Shown: in pieces, positions 11,181-22,284 of the stretch
How positions within the stretch are numbered: position 1 is the stretch's first letter
Layout: each line of letters opens with the position of its first letter
NCBI GenBank assembly: GCA_029204225.1
Contig: CM055094.1
Location: 15,502,928 to 15,566,927 of the forward strand
Reading direction: 5' to 3'
Length of the DNA: 64,000 nucleotides
Origin: Diphasiastrum complanatum
Taxonomy: Eukaryota > Streptophyta > Lycopodiopsida > Lycopodiales > Lycopodiaceae
Made by a program: the position numbers and the translations under genes
Notes under the pieces: model-generated
Told to the model about the DNA's origin: nothing
What the model saw: only the letters and a program-made list of their open reading frames with translations
The model's database searches: none

Positions 11181-12390
11181 TGTAGCGCAGGCATCCCAAA
11201 GGGAGCCGGGAACCACGACTTAGCTTCCCAGCCTTCAACTCTTGCCATCCAAACCCGCTTGACATACAAGCAGCCAACTCGCCAACAACGATCAGACTTA
11301 ACCAACTTGAAGTTCCAAAAACCAACATTGAGATCCAACCTGGCGCCATGCCAGATCGGGGGACCCGATGTGGGTGACTTCCCTCCAAGCAAGCCGCCCG
11401 ACATACATCAAACTTGACCAACTCGAAGCTTCGTTACAAACGAGTAACATCCATTCCAAGCAAACGGTCTGACTTACATCAGACTTAACCAACTGAAAGC
11501 TTCGTCAGGAGCGTTGGAAGCCAACCTGGCGCCACGCCAGACTGGACAGCCATAAACAGGTAACTTCCACCCAAGCAAGCCATCCAACTCAGCCGACAGG
11601 TTAGAGCCCGTTCCCCAAGAGCTTAACCCATTCACGTTCATGCAAGGAACACTCAGAACCACAAGCCACGACAGATATGGAAACAACTAGTTCCTGGACC
11701 AAATGGTCCCGACAGCATACCGCTGGCGCCACGGACCGAATGGTCCCGACGGCATACCGCTGGCGTTCCGGGATACGACCCTCAGCTATGTGCCAACTTA
11801 AAAATCTGGAAGCGGCCTTACAACTGGCGCTTTTACCGAACACTGAAACCCAGAAGGTAATCAGAGTCAGTTTGAGGAAAATCCCACTTTCTTGATAAAT
11901 CTGAGAAGGTAACATTTCAAGTGTGTGACCGACCCTAGTCTCCGGGGCGCTAGCATGCCAAGGCGAGAGCCATGACAACATTCCAGCAAGGGAGGTTGAG
12001 ACTTGGTTGGAGCTCGTCCTGAATCGCAACCCGCACTCCCCTATAGTATTGGTGTAATTCGGCACCCCCTCTCATACCAAGCACTCTACCCAAGCTGGTA
12101 AAGCACATTTTTCTCTCTCTAGAATTTTCTCTTTCTAGAAAGTCATTTTCTCTCTCTAGATTTTACTGATCCCCAGGCTTCCTTTACTCATGCCTAGATC
12201 GTGTGAGGTGATTGCACATCAATCTGAGCTCTCTGGACTCCGTTAGAACCGATCAAAGATTTCCAGCCATAGGAACTTGGCGCCGGGTAGTCACAGTGGC
12301 GCCGGGAGCAGCAGGGGCGCTGCTGGCGCCGGGGACATAGCTGGCGCCGATGGCGCCGGAAGTAAAGCTTGTAAAGGTAGCTTCACAACA
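11181..12390 (-). repeat. D 3' LTR (family 1)
   Basis: 1210 bp. The polypurine tract (minus strand, TGGGGTGGA) follows at 12391-12401. CTCTCTCTAGA-rich and GGCGCC-rich stretches mark its U3 (12100-12390). Confidence 0.9.
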
Positions 12391-13820
12391 TCCACCCCAC
12401 CTTTATAAAATCTGATGTCCTCATCAGATGTCAGATTAAAGTAAAGGTGTCTCCCAATTAAAATAATTATACATTTAAGCTACTTGGCACAGTACTCAAT
12501 TTATTGGCCACTTTTTATTAACATTGAAACTGGCACACCACAAGTCGGAGGCTCAGCTCTTTGTACTGAAAAATTACATAACTTGAAAAAAATATCTTTG
12601 TCTGGGAAAAGCGTAGATTTGATATTGCTTTCGTAAAACCCAAAAACCTTATTAACTGGTGACAGAGGCCTTTCTTTGAAATGTTCGCCCCTATCGCTTC
12701 TGACTTTCGACTTTGGAACTCCTTTGAGCTCCTGATTTGTCCTTGATGCACTTTGTGTTGAGCTCCCTAAGCTCCAGATTTGTTTAGTTCCGCACAGGTA
12801 TCAAGGCTCCCTGAGCCAAAGGATTTATCGTTTGATTGCCCACTTTATGGTCCACTCCGTGCCTTGTTGCTTCTGCACCTTGACTTCTCTCCTTGTCCCA
12901 GCCTGATTCTGATACTTTTCCATCTTGGCTCTTTAAGGTAGGCAAAGATTGAGTACTCCGCAATGCACCTCTCACTTAGCTTGAAGTAGCTCTTTGAATC
13001 AGCCCAAATGTAACCATTGACCTCGTGGAGAGCCAAAGGGTCGCACCAGTTTGATCCGCATCTAGACTATCTCTTCGCGTTTGTTTGAAGCACCATGTCC
13101 GTCACGCAAAACTTGACTTTCACAATTCCATCACTGGTTAGTTGCCTCACAGTCAAAACAAGAAGTGTACATCGAGCTTGGCTTCAAGTAGCTATCTTTG
13201 AATCAGACACATGCACCCAGAGTTTGCACTAGTCCGATCTCAACGCGAACTGTCCCTTAGCGTCCGTTCGAAATACCAAGTCTCTCATGCAAGACTCAAC
13301 TTCCACAATTCCTTCATTGATCAGTTGCCTTACACGTAACACAAGCCAGCATACTCATATGTTTCCTCATCATTGCTGGTCCAGATAAAGCCTATAACAA
13401 GCTTTCCTTTCCACAACAAAAACTTGTCAACTTATTAGGTCCAAAGTTCGCCAGTCTCCTCGTGTGAGTATGGCTAGGTCACCTTGAATTTGCTCCCATT
13501 TTGATCAACTTTCATTCAAAATTTGCCCCAAGAGAGAGGTGTGAGTGATAGTTCCCCTCCACTTATAAAATCAGCTAATCGGACTTAGAGTAGAGTTCTT
13601 CGGGACAAAAAGCCCTTCCAACACTTTGCTTCCCATTTGCTAGGATTATGGCTCGATCCAACTTGTTGCCAATCTTTGAAGAGGATCCTAGTCTTTCCCC
13701 TTTGAGGAAAAACCCAACTGTTACTGGATATCACCCATGCTCAGTGAGTTTCAGTTCCGAAGGTGGCCGTCCCAAAATGAAGACCAATTGCCCTTTCCAA
13801 CTTTTGACTTCCTGCTTGCG
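12391..13820 (-). other. D internal region, family 1-specific, non-coding
   Basis: This stretch recurs at 18179-19640 (C) and 25868-27225 (E). Small frames of 60-90 codons occur on the minus strand, but indels between the three copies shift them. For example, about 90 bp near 12750-12845 are missing from E between short direct repeats CACTTT. Selection for a protein is therefore unlikely. It ends where solo LTR S was inserted. Confidence 0.75.
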
Positions 13821-15037
13821 TGTTGTAAAGCTACCTTTACAAGCTTTACTTCCGGCACCATCGGCGCCAGCTATGTCCCCGGTGCCAGCAGCGCCCCTGC
13901 TGCTCCCGGCGCCACTGTGACCAGAATCCAGCCGACGCCAAGTTCCTATGGCTGAAAATCTTTGATCAGTTCTAGCGGAGTCCAGAGAGTTAAGATCGAT
14001 GTGCAATCACCTCACATGATCTAGGCATGATTAAAGGAAGCCTGGGGATCAATAAAATCTAGAGAGAGAAAATGACTTTCTAGAAAGAGAAAATCCTAGA
14101 CAGAGAAAAACGTGCTTTACCAGCTTGGGTAGAGTGCTTGGTATGAGGGGGGGTGCCGAATCACACCAATACTATAGGGGAGTGCAGGTTGCGACTCAGT
14201 GCGAGCTCCAACCAAGTCTCAGCCTCCCTTGCTGGAATGTTGTCATGGCTCTCGCCTTGGCATGCTAGCACCCCGGAGACTAGGGTCGTTCACACACTTG
14301 AAATGTAACCTTCTCAGATTTATCAATAAAGTGGGATTTTTCTCAAACTGACTCTGATTACCTTCTGGGTTTCAGTGTTCGGTAAAAGCGCCAGTTGTAA
14401 GGCCGCTTTCAAAATTTTTATCTTGGCACATAGCTGAGGGTCATATCCCAGGACGACAGCGGTATGCCGTCGGGACCATTCGGTCCGTGGCGCCAACGGT
14501 ATGCCATCGGGACCATTGGTCCAGGAACTGGTTGTCTCCATATCTGTCGCGGCTTGTGGTTCTGAGTGTTCCTTGCATGAACGTGAATGGGTTAAGCTCT
14601 TGGGGAACGGGCTCTAACCTGTCGGCTGAGTTGGATGGCTTGCTTGGGTGGAAGTTACCAGTTTATGGCTGTCCAGTCTGGCGTGGCGCCAGGTTGGCTT
14701 CCAGCGCTCTTGACGAAGCTTTCAGTTGGTTAAGTCTGATGTAAGTCAGACCGCTTGCTTGGAATGGATGTTACTCGTTTGTAACGAAGCTTCGAGTTGG
14801 TCAAGTTTGATGTATGTCGGGCGGCTTGCTTGGAGGGAAGTCACCCACATCGGGACCCCCGATCTGGCATGGCGCCAGGTTGGATCTCAATGTTGGTTTT
14901 CGGAACTTCAAGTTGGTTAAGTCTGATCGTTGTTGGCGAGTTGGCTGCTTGTATGTCAAGTGGGTTTGGATGGCAAGAGTTGAAGGGTGGGAAGCTAAGT
15001 CGTGGTTCCCGGCTCCTTTTGGGATGCCTGCGCTACA
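13821..15037 (+). mobile_element. Solo LTR S (family 1, plus orientation) inside element D
   Basis: It starts TGTTGTAAAGCTACC and ends GCGCTACA, flanked by TTGCG at 13816-13820 and 15038-15042. The uninterrupted counterpart in element E reads CTGCTTGCGTCTGG (near 27220), which confirms insertion. No internal sequence remains, so LTR-LTR recombination removed the rest. In this orientation the LTR can be read directly: GGCGCC-rich U3, ACTATAGGGGAGT at 14171-14183, AATAAA at 14325-14330. Confidence 0.92.
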
Positions 15038-15042
15038 TTGCG

Positions 15043-15340
15043 TCTGGTGGGCGTTGTCGCAAATGAAACTAACCCAAAAAATAGGCTAGCCATCCATCCT
15101 TTGCAAACATTGAGTCATTTAGTTGTCGTTCACGTGCGAGTACTTGAACTGCAAATCTGCCCCACAGATTCTGTAGTCCTCTTTGTTTGATGGTATCAGC
15201 CTTCAGAAGAAAAGGTTCCTTCTCGAGCCATCAGCTCCTTGTACGAGTACTAAGACTCACCACAAATACATACAAGTAAGACACTCAGGCAGGTTTACTA
15301 ACAAGTAACAAAGACAAGGTCCCCCTTTGAGATGGTCCTG
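15043..15340 (-). other. D internal region, continuation
   Basis: It resumes the family 1 interior after S (TCTGGTGGGCGTTGTCGC) and corresponds to 19640-19970 in C and 27225-27555 in E. It ends GATGGTCCTG, where element B begins. Non-coding. Confidence 0.8.
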
Positions 15341-16248
15341 TGTTGTAAAGGTGACTCGGGTGAACCCAGCGTGCCCTGTAAGACTCAAAGGGGTGACACT
15401 CTCTAAGGTCCCAGAGCAAGTTAGAATGTCAAGGACTGAGCCTCCGACCTGTGGTGAGCGAGTCAAGTAGTCACAAGTCATGAGCTAGATCTGGAGCTCG
15501 AGTCATGGCCTAGTCAGGAAGCAAGTTGATTCTGCCGCCGGGACGGCTCCTGGGACCCATGTCCCGGAGCCAGACTGATTCTGCCAGGCTTAATCAGCAA
15601 AATAAAAACTAAGTCCTAAAAAGCATGCTTTACCAGAAAGCACTATGTTTCAAACTAGAGGGGGTGTGCCAAATCACATCAGAACTATAGGGGAGTCCGG
15701 CAAACAGAAACTTGGGCAAATCAACCAGCGCCAGGAATCCAGTCGCCAGGTCTCAGCTCCCTCTACCAGCACGAGCCAGGCACAATGCCCAGCATGTGTT
15801 GGTGGCTCCGAGACCGGTCAGTCTATGTATGAATGTAGCCTCTACCAAATCTTATAAAGTTCATCCTTGGGGATGATTACCATTTCGGTTTCGCCTCCGG
15901 GACTGGTCCAAGTGGAAGGACCCTTACTACAACCTTTTTGCGTCGCTGGCGCCTAAGGGTCCCTGTCATCGACATGGGGCTTGCCACTATGCCAATTGGT
16001 CAGTTTGGCGACCACTATGCCTTGGGTTTCATGTGTGGCTTGTCTTTGCCTTTGGTTACCTTTTGGGGACGGATTCTGAGTTGGCTTTCGGGTTGGTTGG
16101 GATTCTAGTTTTCTTAAGTCTGAATGGTTAAGCTTGTTACGTTTCTGAGTTGGCTTTTACGTAAGTGCATGATGGATGAATGTTAGACTTAAGCGCGTGT
16201 TGGGGAAACCGCTCAAGTACCAACGCCCTTTGAGGCGCCGGCACAACA
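15341..16248 (+). repeat. B 5' LTR (family 2)
   Basis: 908 bp, TGTTGTAAAGGTGACTCGG... to ...GGCGCCGGCACAACA. It contains the conserved ACTATAGGGGAGT block at 15684-15696 in the promoter-like position. Confidence 0.92.
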
Positions 16249-16250
16249 TG

Positions 16251-16263
16251 TGATATCAGAGCC
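16251..16263 (+). promoter_or_regulatory. Primer-binding site of element B, one mismatch
   Basis: TGATATCAGAGCC, two bases after the LTR. It differs from TGGTATCAGAGCC at one base, which may be a later mutation. Confidence 0.85.
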
Positions 16264-17011
16264 GACTAGTCGGTCAGCTACGCAAGTCTCACAGGGATGG
16301 CCACGTTTTGGGATTTGTCAGGACAACCGTTGCGCAAGGTGCTGCCCACAGTGTAAGCACGGGTGCGCCCACGGTCAGGGTGATCGGCAGAACGGGGGAC
16401 TTGATGAGTCAAAGTGCTGCCCTCGAGGTGTAAGCACGGTCAGTTTCCGCAGTTCGGGCCTGGCGCCGTCTGCACGTAGGACAGATGAGGCAATGTGCTG
16501 CCATTAGGTTGGTGAAAGCACAGTCTGTGCCTTGTGGGGTGCGGGATGACATATTCGAACTGTACGGGTTAACCATTGATATAGAGATGCTGCTCGAATT
16601 CGGGTGTAAAGGACGGGTGGTTAGCTGCCGGTGCAGGATAGTTGCCGATCGTTTAGCTATAAGGGCTATCGACCAAAAAGTGGTGGGGCGTGACTGAGGC
16701 AATGTGCTGCTTAATGGTGAAAGCACGAATGGTTGGATGGATGTTTCCCCGTGGGCTATTTCTATGATAGATTTGTGTGGGCGCGGCTAGGCAAAGGTCC
16801 TACGTCCGGTCGCTGGGGGGTTTGTGGCTTGAGAGGGATTCTCTGTGTTTGCTTGGTTGGTATGTTCCTTTGTTGTGTGCTTGCTTGGACACAAATGACC
16901 TGGTTCCTACTTGGCTCTCAGGTGATGTGGGCGTGCTAAGTTTGAGGAGGGGATATTTTCATTGAAGCTAATTTAATAAAGAAGAAAAGAGAGCTGTGGG
17001 GCCCGGCCGAC
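16264..17011 (+). other. Leader of element B with four evenly built hairpins
   Basis: Four GTGCT...AGCAC inverted pairs lie at 16339-16360, 16414-16437, 16495-16521 and 16704-16726. Each is headed by CAA(A/G/T)GTGCTGC and closed by GTG(T/A)AAGCAC. Element C interrupts the leader after CCGAC at 17007-17011. Confidence 0.8.
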
Positions 17012-18178
17012 TGTAGCGCAGGCATCCCAAAGGGAGCCGGGAACGACGACTTAGCTTCCCAGCCTTCAACTCTAGCCATCCAAACCCACTTGACATACAA
17101 GCAGCCACCTCACCAACAACGATCAGACTTAACCAACTTGAAGTTCCGAAAACCAACATTGAGATCCAACCTGGCGCCATGCCAGATCGGGGGTTCCGAT
17201 GTGGGTGACTTCCCTCCAAGCAAGCCGCCCGACATACATCCAACTTAACCAACTCGAAGCTTCGTTACAAACGAATAACATCCATTCCAAGCAAGTGGTC
17301 TAACTTACATCAGACTTAACCAACTGAAAGCTTCGTCACGAGCGCTGGAAGCCAACCTGGCGCCACGTCAGACTGGACAGCCATAAACAGGTAACATCCA
17401 CCCAAGCAAGCCATCCAACTCAGCCGACAGGTTAGAGCCCGTTCCCCAAGAGCTTAACCCACTCACATTCATGCAAGGAACACTCAGAACCACAAGCCGC
17501 GACAAATATGGAAACAACCAGTTCCTGGACCAAATGGTCCCGATAGCATACCGCTGGCGCCGCGGACCGAATGGTCCCGACGGCATACCGCTGGCGTCCC
17601 GGGATACGACCGTCAGCTATGTGCCAAGTTAAAAATTTTGAAAAGCGGCCTTACAACTGGCGCTTTTACCGAACACTGAAACCCAAAAGGTTACATTTCA
17701 AGTGTGTGACCGACCCTAGTCTCCGGGGCGCTAGCATGCCAAGGGGAGAGCCATGACAACATTCCAGCAAGGGAGGCTGAGACTTGGTTGGAGCTCGCCC
17801 TGAGTCACAACCCGCACTCCCCTATAGAATTGGTGTGATTCGGCACCCCCCCTCATAGCAAGCACTCTACCCAAGCTGGTAAAGCACATTTTTCTCTCTC
17901 TAGGATTTTCTCTTTCTAGAAAGTCATTTTCTCTCTCTAGATTTTATTGATCCCCAGGCTTCCTTTAATCATGCCTATATCGTGTGAGGTGATTGCCCAT
18001 CGATCTGAGCTCTCTGGACTCCGCTAGAACCGATCAAAGATTTTTAGCCATAGGAACTTGGCGCCGGCTGGATTCTGGTCACAGTGGCGCCGGGAGCAGC
18101 AGGAGCGCTGCTGGCGCCGGGGACATAGCTAGCGCCGATGGCGCCGGAAGTAAAACTTTTAAAGGTAGCTTCACAACA
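17012..18178 (-). repeat. C 3' LTR, with a short internal deletion
   Basis: 1167 bp. Near 17690, about 66 bp present in the partner LTR (around 21590-21640) are missing between short direct AGAAGG-type repeats. The lost segment holds the LTR's AATAAA signal, so this 3' LTR probably cannot direct normal RNA 3' end formation. Confidence 0.88.
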
Positions 18179-20038
18179 TCCACCCCACCTTTATAAAATC
18201 TGATGTCCTCATCAGATGTTAGATTAAAGTAAAGGTGTCTCCCAATTAAAATAACTATACATTTAAGCTACTTGGCACAGTACTCAATTTATTGGCCACT
18301 TTTTATTAACATTGAAGCTGGCACACCACAAGTCGGAGGCTCAGCTCTTTGTACTGAAAGATTACATAACTTGAAAAAAATATCTTTGTCTGGGAAAAGC
18401 GTAGATTTGATATTGCTTTCGTAAAACCCAAAAACCTTATTAACTGGTGACAGAGGCCTTTCTTTGAAATGTTCGCCCCTATCGCTTCTGACTTTCGACT
18501 TTGGAACTCCTTTGAGCTCCTGATTTGTCCTTGATGCACTTTGTGTTGAGCTCCCTAAGCTCCAGATTTGTTTAGTTCCGCACAGGTATCAAGGCTCCCT
18601 GAGCCCAAAGATTTATCGTTTGATTGTCCACTTTATGGTCCACTCCGTGCCTTGTTGCTTCTGCACCTTGACTTCTCTCCTTGTCCCAGCCTGATTTTGA
18701 TACTTTTCCATCTTGGCTCTTTAAGGTAGGCAAAGATTGAGTACTCCGCAATGCACTTCTCACTTAGCTTGAAGTAGCTCTTTGAATCAGCCCAAATGTA
18801 ACCATTGACCTCGTGGAGAGCCAAAGGGTCGCACCAGTTTGATCCGCATCCAGACTATCTCTTAGCGTTTGTTTGAAGCACCATGTCCGTCGCGCAAAAC
18901 TTGACTTTCACAATTCCATCACTGGTCAATTGCCTCACAGTCATAACAAGAAGTATACATCGAGCTTGGCTTCAAGTAGCTCTCTTTGAATTAGACACAT
19001 GCACCCAGAGTTTGCACTAGTCCGATCTCAACGCGAACTGTCCCTTAGCGTCCGTTCGAAATACCAAGTCTCTCATGCAAGACTCAACTTTCACAGTTCC
19101 TTCATTGATCAGCTGTCTTACACGTAACACAAGCCAGCGTACTCATATGTTTCCTCATCATTGCTGGTCCAGAGAAAGCCTATAACAAGCTTTCCTTTCC
19201 ACAACAAAAACTTGTCAACTTATTAGGTCCAAAGTTCGCCAGTCTCCTCGTGTGGTTATGGCTAGGTCACCTTGAATTTGCCCCCATTTTGATCAACTTT
19301 CATTCAAAATTTGCCCCAAGAGAGAGGTGTGTGTGATAGTTCCCCTCCACTTATAAAATCAGCTGATCGGACTTAGAGTAGAGTTCTTCGGACAAAAAGC
19401 CTTTCCAACACTTTGCTTCCCATCTGCTAGGATTATGGCTCGATCCAACTTGTTGCCAATCTCTGAAGAGGATCCTAGTCTTTTGCCCTTTGAGGAAAAA
19501 CCCAACTGATACTGGATATCACCCATGCTCAGTGAGTTTCAGTTCCGAAGGTGGCCGTCCCAAAATGAAGACCAACTGCTCCATAGAAGATCTCCCCTGA
19601 AATTGCCCTTTCCAACTTTTGACTTCCTGCTTGCGTCTCGTGGGCGTTGTCGCAAATGAAACTAACCCAAGAAACAGGCTAGTCATCCATTTGTTGCAAA
19701 CATTGAGTCGTTTCGTTGTCGTTCTTGTGTGAGTACTTGAACTGCAAATCCGCCCCACAGATTCTGTAGTCCTCTTTGTTTGATGGTATCAGCCTTCAAA
19801 AGAAAAGGTTCTTTCTCGAGCCATCAGCTCCTTGTATCACAAGCAATCATGCAAACCAGGCAAAGCACGAGTACTAAGACTCACCACGAATACATACAAG
19901 TAAGACACTCAGGTAGGTTTACTAACAAGTAACAAAGACAAGGTCCCCCTTTGAGATGGTCCTGCCAACGGACCTTTGCCTGGCCGTGCCCATACAAATC
20001 GATCATAGAATCAGCCCACATAGGACACCCCTCCAACC

Positions 20039-20600
20039 ATCCGTGCTTTCACCATTAAGCAACATATTGCTTTAGTCACGCCCCACCACTTTTTGGTCGA
20101 TAGCCCTTATAGCTAAACGATCGCCAGCTATCCTTGAATATACCACCCAAGTGGACGCACCCGTGCTTTCACCGTCAGGCAGCACATTGCCTCGCTAACG
20201 CCCCCACCAAATCTAGTCGATAGCCCTTATAGCTAAACGATCGGCAACGTACCCCCCAATCGTGGACGCACCCGTGCTTTCACTGTTAGGCAACACATTG
20301 CCTCAGTAACGCCCCCACCAAATTTGGTCGATAGCCCTTATAGCTAAACGAATGGCAGCTATCCTTGAATATACCACCCCCGTGGACGCACCCGTGCTTT
20401 CACCGTTAGACAGCACATTGCCTCAGTAACGCCCCCACCAAATTTAGTCGATAGCACTTATAGCTAAACGATCGGCAGCATACCACCCAAATCGTGGACG
20501 CACCCGTGCTTTCATCGCTAGGCAGCACATTGCCTCAGTAACGCCCCCACCAAATTTGGTTGATAGCCCTTATAGCTAAACGAATGGTGGCCATCGCGAA
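20039..20600 (-). repeat. Five-copy tandem array with alternating 120/111-bp units
   Basis: GTGCTTTCA restarts at 20043, 20163, 20274, 20394 and 20506, so the steps are 120, 111, 120 and 112. Units alternate between a CTATCCTTGAATATACCACC end and a shorter TACC-type end, a 231-bp dimer. Each unit has GTGCT...AGCAC (first copy decayed), a CCCCACCA block and GATAGCCCTTATAGCTAAACGA. Elements A and E have a single unit at this place (9420-9520 and 27630-27720). Confidence 0.9.
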
Positions 20601-20890
20601 TATGTCACCTCGCACCCCACAAGGCACAGACTGTGCTTACACCATCCTAATGGCAGCACATTGCCTCATCTGTCCTACGTGCAGACGGCGCCAGGCCCGA
20701 ACCGCGGAAACTGACCGTGCTTACACCTCAAGGGCAGCACTTTGACTCATCAAGCCCTCGTCCTGCCAACCACCCCGACCGTGGACGTACCCGTGCTTAC
20801 ACTGTGGGCAGCACCTTGCACAACAGTTGTCTTGATGAACCCCAAACCGTGGCCATTTCCGTGAGATCCGCATAGCTGACCGGCCAGTCG

Positions 20891-20902
20891 GCTCTGATAC
20901 CA
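20891..20902 (-). promoter_or_regulatory. Primer-binding site of element C
   Basis: Minus strand TGGTATCAGAGC, exact, two bases from the 5' LTR. Confidence 0.92.
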
Positions 20903-20904
20903 CA

Positions 20905-22139
20905 TGTAGCGCAGGCATCCCAAAGGGAGCCGGGAACCACGACTTAGCTTCCTAGCCTTCAACTCTTGCCATCCAAACCCACTTGACATACAAGCAGCCA
21001 CCTCACCAACAACGATCAGACTTAACCAACTTGAAGTTCCAAAAACCAACATTGAGATCCAACCTGGCGCCATGCCAGATCGGGGGTTCCGATGTGGGTG
21101 GCTTCCCTCCAAGCAAGCCGCCCGACATACATCAAACTTAACCAACTCAAAGCTTCGTTACAAACGAGTAACATCCATTCCAAGCAAGCGATCTGACTTA
21201 CATCAGACTTAACCAACTGAAAGCTTCGTCATGAGCGCTGGAAGCCAACCTGGCGCCACGCCAGACTGGACAGCCATAAACAGGTAACATCCACCCAAGC
21301 AAGCCATCCAACTCAGCCGACAGGTTAGAGCCCGTTCCCCAAGAGCTTAACCCATTCACGTTCATGCAAGGAACACTCAGAACCACAAGCCGCGACAGAT
21401 ATGGAAACAACCAGTTCTTGGACCAAATGGTCCCGACAGCATACCGCTGGCGCCACGGACCGAATGGTCCCGACGGCATACCGCTGGCGTCCCGGGATAC
21501 GACCGTCAGCTATGTGCCAAGTTAAAAATTTTGAAAGCGGCCTTACAACTGGCGCTTTTACCGAACACTGAAACCCAGAAGGTAATCAGAGTCAGTTTGA
21601 GAAAAATCCCACTTTATTGATAAATCTGAGAAAGTTACATTCAAGTGTGTGACCGATCCTAGTCTCTGGGGCGCTAGCATGCCAAGGCGAGAGCCATGAC
21701 AACATTCCAGCAAGGGAGGCTGAGACTTGGTTGGAGCTCGCCCTGAGTCGCAACCCGCACTCCCCTACAGTATTGGTGTGATTCGGCACCCCCCCTCATA
21801 CCAAGCACTCTACCCAAGCTGGTAAAGCACGTTTTTCTCTCTCTAGAATTTTCTCTTTCTAGAAAGTCATTTTCTCTCTCTAGATTTTATTAATCCCCAG
21901 GCTTCCTTTAATCATGCCTAGATCGTGTGAGGTGATTGCACATCGATCTGAGCTCTCTGGAATCCGCTATAACCGATCAAAGATTTTCAGCCATAGGAAC
22001 TTGGCGCCGGGTAGATTCTGGTCACAGTGGCGCCAGGAGCGGCGCCGGCGCCGTTGACGCCGGGAGCAGCAGGAGCGCTGCTGGCGCCGGGGACATAGCT
22101 GGCGCCGGAAGTAGAGCTTGTAAAGGTAGCTTTACAACA
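20905..22139 (-). repeat. C 5' LTR (family 1)
   Basis: 1235 bp, the most GGCGCC-rich copy, with nine perfect GGCGCC palindromes including an overlapping GGCGCCGGCGCC at about 22040. AATAAA is present on the minus strand near 21615. Confidence 0.9.
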
Positions 22140-22284
22140 CCGACAGAAGGGAGAGTTTCAAATATAAAAAGGATTGAGGCGATAATCTGTTGGAAGTACA
22201 CCTCTGACTATAATGGAGGACCATTTTGAAGAGTTACGAGCATTGACGGACGGAGAAGAGCTGGCTTGAGAATACAGCTCTCGC

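Larger units (their letters stand above)
18179..20904 (-). other. C internal region and leader, non-coding
   Basis: A polypurine tract (18179-18189) is followed by the family 1-specific stretch up to about 19960, then the shared leader to the primer site. Frames of 60-80 codons on the minus strand match those in D but have no recognisable domain. The leader differs from those of the other elements by carrying an amplified repeat array (20039-20600). Confidence 0.78.
17012..22139 (-). mobile_element. Element C: family 1 element nested in B, the innermost insertion
   Basis: TGTAGCGC at 17012 and TTTACAACA at 22139 are flanked by perfect CCGAC repeats (17007-17011 and 22140-22144). Removing it rejoins B's leader as ...GGGGCCCGGCCGAC-AGAAGGGAGAG, the arrangement found in element A. 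LTRs are 17012-18178 and 20905-22139. The interior, 18179-20904, has no gag or pol. C is younger than B, D and E because it lies inside all of them. Confidence 0.92.

Noticed and set aside
12518-12975. Small charged frames in the family 1 interior, nearly the same in D (12518-12751) and C (18306-18539)
   Set aside because: In E the frame is altered by indels and a deletion of about 90 bp. No known domain. Similarity follows from element copying.
15341-16248. B's 5' LTR as a solo LTR
   Set aside because: A primer site and hairpin leader follow directly, and the rest of the element continues after the nested element C with an exact CCGAC duplication.
20039-20600. CRISPR-like array
   Set aside because: Units of 111-120 bp repeat throughout with no unique spacers, inside a plant retrotransposon leader.
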